Notes under the pieces: model-generated
The model's database searches: none
Told to the model about the DNA's origin: nothing
The model's input: the letters and a program-made list of their open reading frames with translations, nothing else
Part shown: positions 1 through 10,450 of the stretch, one piece after another
Layout: every line of letters begins with the position of its first letter
Numbering within the stretch: the stretch's first letter is position 1
Translations under genes and position numbers: made by a program
NCBI GenBank assembly: GCA_024449915.1
Contig: JAMZAV010000808.1
Coordinates: forward strand, 62,001-126,000
Direction: 5' to 3'
From: Sweltsa coloradensis
Lineage: Eukaryota; Arthropoda; Insecta; Plecoptera; Chloroperlidae
Length of the DNA: 64,000 nt

Positions 1-236
1 ATCGTCTTTGTCATCGTCGTTGTGTCATTGTCATTGTCATCGTCGTCGGGGAGGTCGTCAAGGGAAGGGGGAGGTGTCCCCGACGACGATTGCCAGAGCT
101 CGCCTCTGGTTTCGGGGAGTAATATACTCCCCTCTCACTAGCTGATGTTTGCGAGGTAGACTTTTTCTCTTGAATCGACTTTTACGATTAGCAGAACCAT
201 GCTTGGGCCAAATTCTTCCCCGGGCCCAGACGAGGG
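1..236 (-). mobile_element. RepA copy cut by the window edge
   Basis: RepA is listed on the minus strand because its poly(A) tail reads on that strand. This copy holds the hairpin with perfect 14-bp arms (39-52 and 77-90) and the terminal CCCAGACG. Confidence 0.85.
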
Positions 237-351
237 ATTACTCCCCTAATTACTAGCTGATGTTTGCGCAATGGACTTTTATCTATTTCTTCGCCTTTTA
301 CGATTAGCAGAGCCATTCTCTCAGCCAAATTCTAGCCCGGGCCCATGACGG
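237..351 (-). mobile_element. RepA 5'-end fragment
   Basis: Second copy of the terminal 115 bp (ACTCCCC...GGGCCCATGACGGG) immediately following the first. Confidence 0.75.
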
Positions 352-693
352 GTGTACAAAACTATGAGAAGTATTATTCGATAATTTCATGTAGGTTTGT
401 TGACATTGAGTAGTTTTCTCAAGTTTTGTATTTGCCCCTGTTCAGTTTATAATGTTTTGTGTTGGTCTGCGACAACACCCAAGTAGCGAAGGATCCTATA
501 AGAAGAGCCGTCAAATAAGGTAGATTTGTTGTTGAAACGGTTCGCCAAGCTGCCTTCCCGACAAAACAAAGTTTCGATCTTATCCCACAGACAAACTTCA
601 AACTTGGTGATTAATTTCAGGAAATTATACTAAACTTGTGTTTTACGTATTCGCTTTAGCTTAGGGTATTTATCAATACCCAGTAGGAAAAAA
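352..693. other. Unassigned sequence
   Basis: No coding signal or repeat recognised; a minus-strand 60-codon frame (419-601) has no recognisable domain. Confidence 0.5.
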
Positions 694-783
694 GCTCGAC
701 GACGACGACGTGAGAAACTAGGGCGCTTCAACCGGTTAGGTCATGTTGCGCCGCCTGTGGTTTTGAAAGTTGATGAGATGAGT
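694..783 (-). mobile_element. RepB fragment
   Basis: CGACGACGACGTGAGAAACT followed by the shared core and AGTTGATGAGATGAG; cut by the next RepA. Confidence 0.8.
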
Positions 784-1379
784 TTGGTTTATTTGGATTA
801 AGGACGCGTCAACCGTTAGGTCATAATGCACCACTCTAGCCTAAGGGATTTAGGGAGGAAAGGGGGTTCTCACGTCGCGGTCGTTATTGTCTTTGTTATC
901 GTTCGTGGTGTCATTGTCGTCATCGTCGTCAAAGGGTCGTCAAGGGAAGGGGGCAAGGTCCCCGACGACGATTGCAAAAGCTCGCCTCTTGTTTCGGGGA
1001 GTAAAAATAAAATACTATTCTTCTTACATTTGATTTGGATTAAAGGCACATCAACCGTTAGGGCACCATTACTCTAGCCTAGGGGATAAGGAGGAACCTC
1101 CCATGTTGGTCAGAACCAGTTACGGGCCGGAGGAATAAAGAGGAGTTATCTTACGTCGTGGTCGTCATCGTCTATGTCATCGCTCTTGTTGTCATGATCG
1201 TCTTCGTTGGGGATGTCTTCAAGGGAAGGGGGAGGTGTCCCCGATGACGACCGCCAGGACTTGCCTGTTGTTTCGGGGAGTAGATACTCACCTACTTACC
1301 TGCATGGTTTTGGCGAGTTGCGCTTGGTCTCTTTCTTTGCCTTTTACGATCAGCAGAGCCATGCTCTAGGCCAAATTTA
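784..1379 (-). mobile_element. Two consecutive RepA copies (784-1024, 1028-1379)
   Basis: Both begin at a TTTGGATTAA motif; the first stops after AGTAAAATACT, the second lacks the GGGCCCAGACGGGG end. Confidence 0.8.
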
Positions 1380-1686
1380 TTATTAGTTTCAATAAGGTTA
1401 TTTTTTCTACTTTCTACAATTTTCTATTTTTTATCCTTTACTCTTCAGGTACGCAACTGGAGCGGAATGAGGATCGCAAGTCACAGAGGTTAAAAACAAA
1501 ATACTTTTTACCATGATGTGCTGTTAGGACCGACGGACAAAGGCCGTATATCACGTAAGTTTTAAAAATAAATATGGTTTTTAAAAGTGTAGTGATTGTT
1601 TTGTATTCCTATTGTTGATATGAACATGCTATGAGTATAAAGCTGTATAAATTTTCTTTTGATTTATAGATAAAGAAAGTTAAGTT

Positions 1687-2044
1687 TTTGTTTGATTGGT
1701 TAAGGGCGCGCCAACCGTTATGTCATTATCCTCTACTCTAACCTAAAGGATGCAGTGGAGGACATCACCATGCTGGACAGAACAAGTCATGGGCAATGGG
1801 TGGGAAGGGGCGGCGGCGGGTCGATTCTCACTCTTGATTAGATGTGGGATGTTAAAGTTTTTTCTCTCACGTCGATCCCCAAGTCGACGGTCAAAGCTCG
1901 CCTCTAGTCTAGTTTTGTTGAGTATAGTAGGGCCTACTTCCCTACATTCGAGCTAATATTTGCGAGATGGACTGTTCCTCTTTTCTCGCCTTCTAAGATC
2001 GGTAGTGGAATACCCTGGGCCAATTCTACCTCGGGCCCAGACGG
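1687..2044 (-). mobile_element. RepA copy, diverged
   Basis: From GTTAAGGGCGCG to CTCGGGCCCAGACGG; the GTC-rich middle is partly deleted. Confidence 0.75.
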
Positions 2045-2265
2045 CTAAGCTTATATCGAGTCAACTGCAGGTATAACAAAAATATAATAATTTGTTACGT
2101 ATATAAATAATCCTCATGTATAGCCTACATGAATTTATCACGTGTTTTAGTATTGTGAACACTAACGTACCTTCAGCGATGTTTCAGTGGCTGTTTATAA
2201 AATAAATAAATAAATACATAAATATATAGATAAATTCGTATTTAGAGTATGGCCACTCTCATAGA

Positions 2266-2660
2266 ACTAATTTCCAGTGGGGGACAGTAAACCAAAGCGA
2301 CCAAGCCAACGTGGTAGGCCCCGACGCAATCGACGAGTGAGCGATAACCAACCAAAGATCGATATTTTTAATAGGAAATACAGCAATCAGTGGTGTGTAC
2401 AGTGCGAGCACCTGTGGATCAACGCCAGAATCAACAAGGCCGATTCAGAACAACTTTGAATTTATTATGTGCCTCGTTGCTATAGGAGGACTGCTCCAAA
2501 GTCACCGTTTACAAATTCCTAAGACAAGAACTGATGGACTTAAGTCCAAATCAGAAGGTTTAAGTTTCTGCCTATATATAGCGGGAATCGAACCCTGGGC
2601 CTTCTTCATTGGAAGCAGAGACGCTAACCACGCTTCCCCGTTGTTTCAGCCGGTTAGCTG
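2266..2660 (-). mobile_element. SINE-T copy
   Basis: Minus-strand copy of the 4985-5392 element, with the B-box complement at about 2583-2595. The palindromic end is missing. Some divergence in the head. Confidence 0.82.
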
Positions 2661-2984
2661 AAGTTGCACATTACCATGCGCTCACGTGTTGAGTTGTAAG
2701 TTGATCTGATAGGCCGACCTTATCTATAGTTATACTTCCCCGATATTGTATATTAAACCCTGCACGTATGATCTTATCTGTTCGTGAGATTGTTACGAGA
2801 CAATTTACCCTCTAATTCGAGTGTATGTAGACTACACAATTATTGGGAAATATAACATCAAGTTTGGAAAATACTCTATTTTGTTAAAGCAAAAGGTTCA
2901 TTGCATGCGCAGAGTGTCAAATATAGGCTTTCAACTTATTTCCAAGTGGATTCATAAATACGCCAACTTCAATATACATACGAC

Positions 2985-3213
2985 TATACGTGAGAAACTA
3001 GGGCGCTTTAACTGGTTAGGTTATATTGCGCCGCATGTGATATTGTAAACTGATGAGATGAGTAATGGTGGGTTTGATGATTGTTTTCTAAGTGAATATA
3101 AGAAAATAAAATGATTGTTATAGCAAAACAAAAGTTATTTAATTGAATGGAAATAAATAGAAATGTGTATGATATGAATTAAATTTTGCTAAAAAAGTTA
3201 CTTTGAATGATTT
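2985..3213 (-). mobile_element. RepB copy
   Basis: ACGTGAGAAACTAGGGCGC core followed by the A/T-rich RepB body up to GTGAATTAAATTTTG-like sequence; cut by RepA. Confidence 0.8.
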
Positions 3214-3346
3214 TTTGTTTATTTGGATTTAGGGTGCGTCAACCGTAAGGTCATAATGCACCCCTCTAGCCTAGGGGGTACGGGGAGGAGGAGCTCATGC
3301 TGGTCAGAACGAGCCACGGGTAGGGGGAGGAAAGGAGGGGGGGGGG
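3214..3346 (-). mobile_element. RepA, poly(A)-proximal part only
   Basis: Starts TTTGTTTATTTGG; ends in a G-run after the CAGAACGAGCCACGGG block. Confidence 0.75.
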
Positions 3347-3579
3347 ATTATATTTTGAGAATCGTCATGTTGTAAAACGAGATATAGTGGTTATATGTTC
3401 CCACTAAACTACATAACTATACAAACATTGTGTAAATCGTGAAACTCATTTTTACAATCTACCCTGCAGCTGTCCAAGCTCACACGGTGATCGTTTTCCT
3501 CCACTTTAAATATCTTGTCACAAACTTTTACGAGTGGATATTTGTTTGATATAACACTATTCCTGGAACGGAGGATTAT

Positions 3580-3860
3580 TGACGACGACGTGGGAAACTA
3601 GGGCGCTTCAACCGGTAAGGTCATATTGCGCCTCCTGCGACATTGTGTAATAACTATCGACGTCGTGAGAAACTAGGGCGCTCCAACCGGTCAGGTCATA
3701 TTGCGCCGCCTGTGATATTGAAAGTTGATGAGATGAGTTAATGGTGTATTTGATGATAAGATTGTTTTCTTTGTGTACATATAATAAAATAAAATGTAAA
3801 TACAGTTAAATAAATAATTAAATACAGTTGAACGAATTTATGTTTTTTATATATATAGAT
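3580..3860 (-). mobile_element. Two RepB copies (3580-3650, 3655-3860)
   Basis: Two GACGACG/GACGTCG starts with the shared core about 80 bp apart; the second continues into the A/T-rich body. Confidence 0.75.
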
Positions 3861-3861
3861 A

Positions 3862-4229
3862 TATATATTTGGATTAAGGACGCGTCAACCGTTAGGTCAT
3901 CACTCTAGCCTAGGGGATATGGGGAGGAGGGGCCCATGCTGGTCAGAACCAGCCACGGGTAAGGGGAGGAAGAGGGGTTTCTCACGTCGCGGTCGTCATC
4001 GTCTTTGTCATCGTTCGTTGTGTCATTGTCATCGTCGTCAGGGAGGTCGTCAAGGGAAGGGGGAGGTGTCCCCGATGACGATTGCCAGAGCTCGCCTCTA
4101 GTTTCGGGGAGTAATATACTCCGCTTTTACTAGCTGATGTTTGCGAGGTGGACTTTTTCTCTTGAATCGCCTTTTACGATTAGCAGAGCCATGCTCTGGG
4201 CCAATTCTACCCCGTGCCCAGACGGGGAT
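3862..4229 (-). mobile_element. RepA copy, near full length
   Basis: TTTGGATTAAGGACGCG to GCCCAGACGGGG; the right hairpin arm has CCCCGATGACGAT while the left reads CGTCGTCAGGGA. Confidence 0.85.
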
Positions 4230-4237
4230 TATTTAAT

Positions 4238-4283
4238 AAGTTTATTTGGATAAAGGGCGCCTCAATCGTTAGGTCACGTTGGT
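4238..4283 (-). repeat. RepA terminal fragment
   Basis: GTTTATTTGGATAAAGGGCGC plus the shared core only. Confidence 0.65.
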
Positions 4284-4335
4284 TCAGGCGTGATGTATTA
4301 TTAATATCTTACGTAAATATGATATTATTACAACG

Positions 4336-4575
4336 CACGAAAAGTGAGAAACAAGGGTACTTCAACCTGTTATGCGCCGCGTGTGAAATTGTAATTTATT
4401 AAATTAAGTTTGTTGTTTGATCTTGATATTGTTTTCTAAGTAAATAAAGTTAAAAAAATCTTAGAGATGATAGTAGCTTCAAATACTTAAATAAATTCGA
4501 TTACAAATTTTAATGTTTTTAATTTGAATAACATTGGTTAACCTTCGAATGAGAAATTGAGAAGTTGAGTTATTG
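4336..4575 (-). mobile_element. RepB copy, diverged
   Basis: GTGAGAAACAAGGGTACTTCAACC and the A/T-rich body; part of the core is deleted. Confidence 0.6.
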
Positions 4576-4984
4576 AGAGCCTACTAATAGTGTATATTAC
4601 AACATCTTTGATCGTGACGGTTATTTCTGAGTGTATGAACGTAAATAAGTAAATCACGCTGTTCTCTAGATTCTGGCGGAGTTCACGCTGGAAAGCCGTT
4701 AATAACAGCTCGTAAAATATGCGTCTTTATAGCCTGTCTAGAGTGAATTCAATACAATACTCGTTTGATTGTTCTCTACTTCGCTTGCTACTTCCTTTGA
4801 TAAAAATAGAATGCATATCGTGGGTTTTAGAGTAGTTCTACTTTTAAAATTGCTAAAGAGTGGAGTAGTTTAATAGGAAACAATTGGGAAAATCAGCAGG
4901 TGTTTTTTTAATTATTTTGCATTGTTATGAGCGCACCTCATAGAAAAAGCTGCATACTTTTAAAAACTAATATTAAAATAAAAT
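4576..4984. other. Unassigned sequence
   Basis: A/T-rich, no recognised gene or repeat. Confidence 0.5.
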
Positions 4985-5392
4985 ATTTGTGGCTCGTTGG
5001 TCTTGTGGTTAGCGTATCTGCTTCCAATGCAGAAGGTCCAGGGTTCGATTCCCGCTAAAGTCAGAAGTTTTTTAACTTCTGATTTGGACTTAAGTCCATC
5101 AGTTCTTGTCTTAGGAGTTTGTAAACGGTGACTTTGGAGCCGTCCTAGCAACGAAGCACATAATAAATTCAGAGTTGTTCTGAATCGGCCTTGTTGATTC
5201 TGGCGTTGATTTGCGGGTGTTCGCACTGTCCATACCACTGATTGCTATATTTCCTATTAAAAATATCGACCTTTGGTTGGTTATCGCTCACTCGTCGATT
5301 GCGTCGGGGCCTACAGGGCTGGCTTGGTCGCTTTGATTTAAAGTCCCCCACTGAAAATCAGTTATATAACTGAGTGGGTAGACTCTAAATAC
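4985..5392 (+). mobile_element. SINE-T, tRNA-derived SINE, near full length
   Basis: The head is tRNA-like: A-box-like TGGTTAGCG and a perfect B box GGTTCGATTCC (5042-5052) for RNA polymerase III, with a 5-bp anticodon stem TCTGC/GCAGA. The body is unrelated to RepA. The end carries the palindrome CAGTTATATAACTG. A second copy in the opposite orientation is at 2266-2660. No coding role; apparent ORFs here are by-products. Confidence 0.85.
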
Positions 5393-5532
5393 AATAAATT
5401 TATTTATTTATGTGTATTCTACGCATTTTTTTAAATATGCTTATTTCTAGAATGTTATTGGCGTGCGGAGAAAAGTGTTATGTTGGTAGCAAATCTTTAA
5501 AGGGATTTTATTAATTTGGATTTTTTGTTTAG

Positions 5533-5670
5533 TTTGGTTTATATGGATTAAGGATTAAGGGCGCGTCAATCGTTAGGTCATAATGCACCACTCTAGCTTA
5601 GTTTGTTTAAAAAAATATTTGATTTAAGGACGCGTCAACCGTTAGGTCATAATGCACCATTCAAGCCTAG
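5533..5670 (-). mobile_element. Two short RepA pieces, the second the host of the next insertion
   Basis: 5533-5600 and 5601-5670. The second is interrupted at TTCAAGCCTAG, and this sequence is repeated after the insert at 6055-6065. Confidence 0.8.
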
Positions 5671-6054
5671 TTTTTTTTTTGGTTTATTTGGATTAAGGAT
5701 GCGTCAACCGTTAGGTCATAATGCACCACTCTAACCTAGGAGGTGGGGGGGGGAGAGGATGAGCCTGTCAGAACCAGCCACGGGTAAGGGGAGGAAAGGG
5801 GGTTCTCACGTCGCGGTCGTCATTGTCTTCGTCATCGTTCGTGGTGTAATTGTCGTCATTGTCGTCGAGGGGTCGTCAAGGGAAGGGGGAGGTGTCCCCG
5901 ACGACGATTACCAGAGCTAGCCTTTAGTTTCGAGAAGTAATATACTTCCCTCTTACTAGCTGATGTTTGCGAGGTGGACTTTTTCTCTTGAATCGCCTTT
6001 TACGATTAGCAGAGCCATGCTCTGGGCCAATTTCTACCCCGGGCCCAGACGGGG
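5671..6054 (-). mobile_element. RepA reference copy with 11-bp target-site duplication
   Basis: 384 bp: T10 then GGTTTATTTGG at one end, GGGCCCAGACGGGG at the other. It is flanked on both sides by TTCAAGCCTAG (5660-5670 and 6055-6065), inside another RepA. This defines the element borders and shows insertion by target-primed retroposition with a poly(A) tail on the minus strand. Confidence 0.93.
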
Positions 6055-6174
6055 TTCAAGCCTAGGGGATTCGACATTCTTATTACAAAATTTTTTAGAT
6101 TGATATAAACAAGTCAAATAATGCATTTTACTGCGTCACACAACATGTTTCTGTAACTTTTTAATTTAAGAAAA

Positions 6175-7080
6175 ATTGTTTATTTGTGTAAAATCTATTG
6201 TAATTACTATTATTGAAAATTGAAAAACGATACATTAATTATAGTAACCAGTTCTTTTGTGAACACTGCGCCATCATTGGTTAGAAAGAATTTTCTTTAA
6301 AGTTGATCTTTTGGTTCAAAAACTAAAAAAATCACAAAATCAACATATTTAACTATAACATACATATATTTCAATATATTTTTCCCATGTATTTTTTCTA
6401 ACTGTTGGTAGAAAAGTGTTTTCAATTGATACTAAACACTACAAATTTGTTTTCACTTTCAAATTTTATGACTAAATTAACTAATTAATGTTAATTAATC
6501 AATTAATAGTTAAATACTAAACACTCAGCTCGGAGCCAGTTTTTTTCGAATTACACATTACAAAAGCTGTAAGATTGCTTAATTTTTCAGTTGGTATCAT
6601 ATTTTGTACCATCGTTAGACATCTTTGTCCCATATTGTAATTTTTATAAAATACATTGTAATTGCTATTATTGAAAATTGAAAAATGATATACGTATTAA
6701 TTATAATCATAAGCTCTTACGTGAACACTGTGATATCATTGGTTACAAGAAATTTTACTTAAACGTTGATCTTTTAGTTACAAAACTAAAAAATCAGCAA
6801 AATCAACATATGTATATTTGAATATATTTTTTAATGTATTTTTTTTCTTTATAAAGATGAAAAATGCTCTTGATTAATACCAAACATGACTAATTTATTG
6901 ACACTTTGAATGTTGTGTCACATAATTAACGAATAGATTTAAATTAATCAATTAATAGTTAAATAATAAGACCCCATCGTGGAGCCAGTTATTCACGAAT
7001 TTCTCATCACAAAATCTATATTATTGCAAATTTTTACGCTGGTATCACATTTTGCACTGTAGTTAGACATCTTTACTCCA
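6175..7080. repeat. A/T-rich tandem duplication, period about 450 bp
   Basis: Two diverged units (about 6175-6630 and 6632-7080). Anchors: ATTATTGAAAATTGAAAAA at 6209 and 6667, and TAGACATCTTT at 6616 and 7064. No gene seen. Confidence 0.8.
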
Positions 7081-7081
7081 C

Positions 7082-7203
7082 TATCGTCGTCGGGGAGGTC
7101 GTCAAGAGAGAGGGGGGAGGTGTCCCCGACGACGATTGCCAGAGCTCGCCTCTAGTTTCAGGGAGTAATATACTCCCCTCTTACTAGCAGATGTTTTCGA
7201 GCT
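7082..7203 (-). mobile_element. RepA, 5' part only (hairpin to middle)
   Basis: Begins exactly at the left hairpin arm; arms perfect at 7083-7096 and 7123-7136. Confidence 0.8.
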
Positions 7204-7526
7204 AAATGAAAAAGAGGAGGAAACTCCCATGCTGTTTAGAAGTGTTCACGGTTAGGAGGTGGGAAGGGGGTTAGGTTAGATCAGGGTTAGATTCATGATG
7301 ATATATGAGACTGGGAAGTAGCGAGTTTTGTGTTAAGACTTACAATGTTAATGACATTGCATTTTATATCTGACATAATCTTTAAGCTTAGTTCAACGAT
7401 TTAGAAGTATTTCCTTCAAAGTAAGTAGCCAAAGTTCTCTTAATCTCCAAGCAGAGTTTCGGTTTACATGTTTCTTCACAAATATATCAGATATTGCCCA
7501 AATCCCTCAAAATGCCGAAACTTTTC
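7204..7526. other. Unassigned, probably Shab intron
   Basis: A RepA-like G-rich fragment to about 7270, then nothing recognised. Confidence 0.45.
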
Positions 7527-7750
7527 CGACGACGACGTGAGAAACTAGGGTGCTTCAACCGGTTTGGTCATTTTGCGCCATCTGTGATATTAAATTAATG
7601 AAATGTATGGTGTGTTTGATGATGTATTGTTTTCTAAGTTTAAAAAAGAAAAGATATTGATAGAGATGATAGTAGGCCTAATAGCAAAAGAAAAACTATT
7701 TATTTAAATAAAAAAAATAATTTGTTTGATGTGAATTAAATTTAGAAAGT
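7527..7750 (-). mobile_element. RepB copy within the Shab intron
   Basis: CGACGACGACGTGAGAAACT start, shared core and GTGTTTGATGAT body; ends about 215 bp below the Shab donor. Confidence 0.8.
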
Positions 7751-7960
7751 CATATCGTTAAAGGAGTTAATGTGAGAAATGAAAGCTTTTGTTGGTAATC
7801 TCGGAGAAATCGTATGACAAGTTTCGGTGGGCATGAACTCTCCAGGGCTGTGACTGTGTATAGTGGCGCAAATACTCGGGGCTTTGTACAAATACTGAGC
7901 CCAACGCAACAACCCCCCAGAGCTTGTACCTGATCCCGGCCTCCCTCGGGACCCCACACA

Positions 7961-7966
7961 ACTTAC
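7961..7966 (-). other. Splice donor GTAAGT after the Shab T1 exon
   Basis: Minus strand GTAAGT follows directly after the CGG codon that ends SIAAR, the point where sequence similarity to Kv2 T1/linker stops. The open frame that continues to 7742 is intron read-through. Confidence 0.9.
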
Positions 7967-8713
7967 CCGGGCAGCTATGGACGTAGTCGGTTTCTCCAGA
8001 AGGTCCCACAGCCATTTTTGATAATACGCGCATTTTCCGTCGCCGAATTCCTCCTCCTCTCGCTGTCTCAGCGACTCCGCCTCCTTCCTCATCTCCTCGT
8101 GGACGTGTTCCTTCCTCTGGTGATACTTGTGCTGGCAACACGACTCCAAGTAGAGCTCGTCCACCCCCCAATACTCGAGGTCGTCGCTGAAGGCCAGCAC
8201 ACACATTTCATCCACTAAATGCAGCTTCCCCGTACGATAGAAATTTAGAATTGAGCTGAAAGATTTCGGATGTCGATCGAAGAAGTATTCGTTGTCGATG
8301 AGGGAATAGTCGTCGCACAGTTCCGTGATGGTCTCGTGGGTGTTGCAGTCTCGAAGTCGACCGAGCCGGGTGTGAGGAAGTCGCTCGAGCGTCCGCCACA
8401 GCACCTCGTGCTTCACACCACCGACGTTGATGCACACCCGTCTGTTCAACGCCTTCGACCGCATGATCATGAAGGGCTCGGGCGGCAGCGACGACATCGA
8501 CCTCGAGTGCGTGCGGAGCAGCGGCAGCTGTGGGGGGTAGGGGGGCATGGGCGACGCGAGGGGTGGAGACGACAGGGCGTAGCGCACCTCCTTGGTCGTC
8601 GTCTCGTCGTCGCCCAGCTCCCAGCGGACGCCCACCACCTGGCCCCCGCCCCCACCCCCGGAGTCGGCAGCCCCGGGGCCGGCGCCCCCGCTGGGGTCAC
8701 GGTCCCCCACCAT
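7967..8713 (-). CDS. Shab: Shab (Kv2) potassium channel, first coding exon with the T1 domain
   Basis: Delayed-rectifier K+ channel subunit of the plasma membrane of excitable cells; this exon encodes the cytoplasmic N-terminus that sets subfamily-specific tetramer assembly. Seen: 249 codons from ATG 8713 to a codon-phase-0 donor. Residues 1-73 are Gly/Pro-rich (Gly run 19-24). Residues 74-80 read SSLPPEP, as in vertebrate Kv2.1. The T1 fold starts near residue 91 ([10 protein letters not shown]), with [20 protein letters not shown] and [15 protein letters not shown]. The zinc-site motif HX5CX20CC is intact (H165, C171, C192, C193), which excludes Shaker-type Kv1. An acidic, charged linker follows, ending SIAAR. 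Start choice: an in-frame TGA at 8747-8749 blocks extension upstream. The next exons (S1-S6, pore) would lie at lower coordinates, but I found none in 1-7966, so that intron probably exceeds 7.9 kb. Family recognition is from memory of fly Shab and mammalian Kv2.1. Confidence 0.95.
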
Positions 8714-8791
8714 GTGGCTGCCGCCCCGGCTAGCACTCGCCCGCACTCATCCTCCGCTCTCGGCTCCGTACACCCTCTGCCGCATCCTGAT
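8714..8791 (-). promoter_or_regulatory. Shab 5' leader segment with two tandem upstream ORFs
   Basis: Exonic sequence between the splice acceptor and the Shab ATG. It holds two short ORFs: uORF1, ATG at 8785, 12 codons, stop TGA 8749-8747, in the Shab frame; uORF2, ATG at 8750, 6 codons, stop TAG 8732-8730, in another frame. The stop of uORF1 and the start of uORF2 overlap as ATGA. uORF2 stops 16 nt before the Shab ATG. This arrangement could favour reinitiation and dampen translation; that role is inferred. Confidence 0.65.
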
Positions 8792-8818
8792 CTGGAACAA
8801 CAGAGAAGTTATCGTTAG
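8792..8818 (-). other. Splice acceptor and branch-like site upstream of the Shab exon
   Basis: Minus strand reads CTAAC (8818-8814), then a pyrimidine-rich tract CTTCTCTGTTGTTCC and AG at 8793-8792. This is a strong consensus 3' splice site about 21 nt from the branch-like motif, so an upstream exon, presumably 5' UTR, lies outside the window or is unrecognised above 8793. Confidence 0.75.
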
Positions 8819-8992
8819 TTGCGAGAATATTGTGCCGTGACATGCGAGGAAACATTTCAACTGGAGTCGTGAAAACATTAGAGATACCATGAATGGGCAA
8901 TGTCCGTGAATCATTTAGCAGAATGTCGGTGAACCTCCTCAAAATTGGTTGGTCGAAACTCGCTATAGTAAATATACTACTTGAGTTTTAAA

Positions 8993-9862
8993 TCATTTGG
9001 ATAACGGGCGCGAAACAGTATAAGGCTATAATGCGGCACTCTAGCCTAGGGGATGTGGGAAGTACAGACCAATCTGGACGAATCCAGCAACAGGTAATGA
9101 GAGGGAAAGTAGTTTCTCATGCCGTATCGTCGTTGCCATTGTTTTGTTTGTTCGTATCGTTCTTCTTGTAGTCGTCGCCGTCGGATCATCGTCGAAATGT
9201 AGGCTTGTGGTCCCCGACGACTCCTTGCAAGAGCTTGCTTCTAGTTTTGGGAAGTAACATTCTCCGCTTCTTTCTAGCTGATGTTTGACAGACGGACATT
9301 GCCTCTTTTCTCACCTTTTCCGATCAACAGAGACATTGTCTAGTTTATTTGGATTTAAGTGCGCCACTCTAGCCTAGGGGAGGTGGGGAGGAAAGTCCCA
9401 TGCTGGTCAGTAGCAGCCACGGGTACGGTGATGAATGGGGGAAGTTCTCATTTCGAGCTCATCATCGTCTTTGTCATCGTTTGTGTTGTCATTGTCGTCG
9501 TTATCGTGAAGGTCGTCAAGGGTAGGGGGAAATGTCCCCAACGACGACCTCCAGAGCTGGCCTTTTCACTTTTTTAATCACTAACTTTAAGGGTGTGTCA
9601 ACCGTTAGGTCATAATGCACCACTCTAGTCTAGAGGAAATAGGGAGGAGGGAACCATACTAGTCAGAACCATCCAAGGGTAGAGGGAGGAAAGGAAAGTT
9701 CTCACGTCGCGGTCGTCATCGTCTTTGTCATCGTTCGTGGTGTCATTGTCGTCGTCGTCATCGTCGTCGGGGAGGTCGTCAAGGGAAGGGGCAAGGTCCC
9801 TGACGACGATTGCCAGAGCTCGCCTCTATTTTCGGGGAGTAAAATACTACCCTTTATACTAG
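8993..9862 (-). mobile_element. Three RepA copies (8993-9340, 9341-9576, 9586-9862)
   Basis: Diverged copies, each starting at a TTTGGAT/TTAAGGG motif. The first is the oldest-looking. They lie 200 bp upstream of the Shab exon. Confidence 0.78.
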
Positions 9863-10246
9863 CTTTTTTATTTGGTTTATTTGGATTAAGGACGCGTCAA
9901 CCGTTAGGTCATAATGCACCACTCTAGCCTAAGGGGGGGGGGGGGGAGGAGGGGCCCATGCTGGTCAGAACCAGCCACGGTTAGGGGGAGGAAAGGGGGT
10001 TTCTCACGTCGCGGTCGTCATCGTCTTTGTCATCGTTCGTTGTGTCATTGTCATCGTCGCCGGGGGGTCGTCAAGGGAAGGGGGCAAGGTCCCCGACGAC
10101 GATTGCCAGAGCTCGCCTCTAGTTTCGGGGAGTAAAATACTCCGCTCTTACCAGCTGATTTTTGCGAGGTGGCCTGTTTCTCTTGAATCGCCTTGTACGA
10201 TTAGCAGAGCCATGCTCTGGGCCAAGTCTACCCCGGGCTAGACAGT
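9863..10246 (-). mobile_element. RepA copy, near full length
   Basis: From TTTTTTATTTGGTTTATTTGG to CCCCGGGCTAGACAG; hairpin of the GCC/GAC mismatch type. Confidence 0.85.
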
Positions 10247-10249
10247 ACG

Positions 10250-10450
10250 TACATCTAACATAGGAGATTGGGGAGGAAAGACTCATACTGGATAGTAGTC
10301 GTTCACGTTTAGTTTATAAAGGGCGCATAAACCGTTACGTCGGGGATATCGGGAGCAAAATCCTATGCCGGTCAGAAATGAGAATTTGGTTCTCGGGTCG
10401 CCGGCCAGAGCTTGCCTCCAGTTTCGGGGAGTAAAATACTTTTACGGCTA
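10250..10450 (-). mobile_element. RepA debris
   Basis: Two diverged fragments with internal deletion; CCAGTTTCGGGGAGTAAAATACT at the end is clear. Confidence 0.55.

Noticed and set aside
7742..7966. Shab protein continuing past SIAAR to 7742
   Set aside because: A consensus GTAAGT donor follows SIAAR and the extension has no Kv similarity, whereas Kv2 proteins continue into S1.
8714..8746. Shab start at 8746
   Set aside because: That codon is GTG directly after an in-frame TGA; the first in-frame ATG is at 8713.
8270..8818. 182-codon + strand ORF across the Shab exon
   Set aside because: Antisense shadow of a GC-rich exon; no domain, while the minus strand encodes a clear Kv2 T1 domain with the zinc motif.
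9914..10135. Recurring 65-80 codon + strand ORFs beginning at ATGCACCAC (MHHSSL-type peptides) in many RepA copies as a conserved small protein
   Set aside because: They are readings of the repeat itself: two or three frames are open in the same copies because of the GTC/CGT-rich composition, copies shift frame at G-run length changes, and the implied peptides are not conserved across indels.
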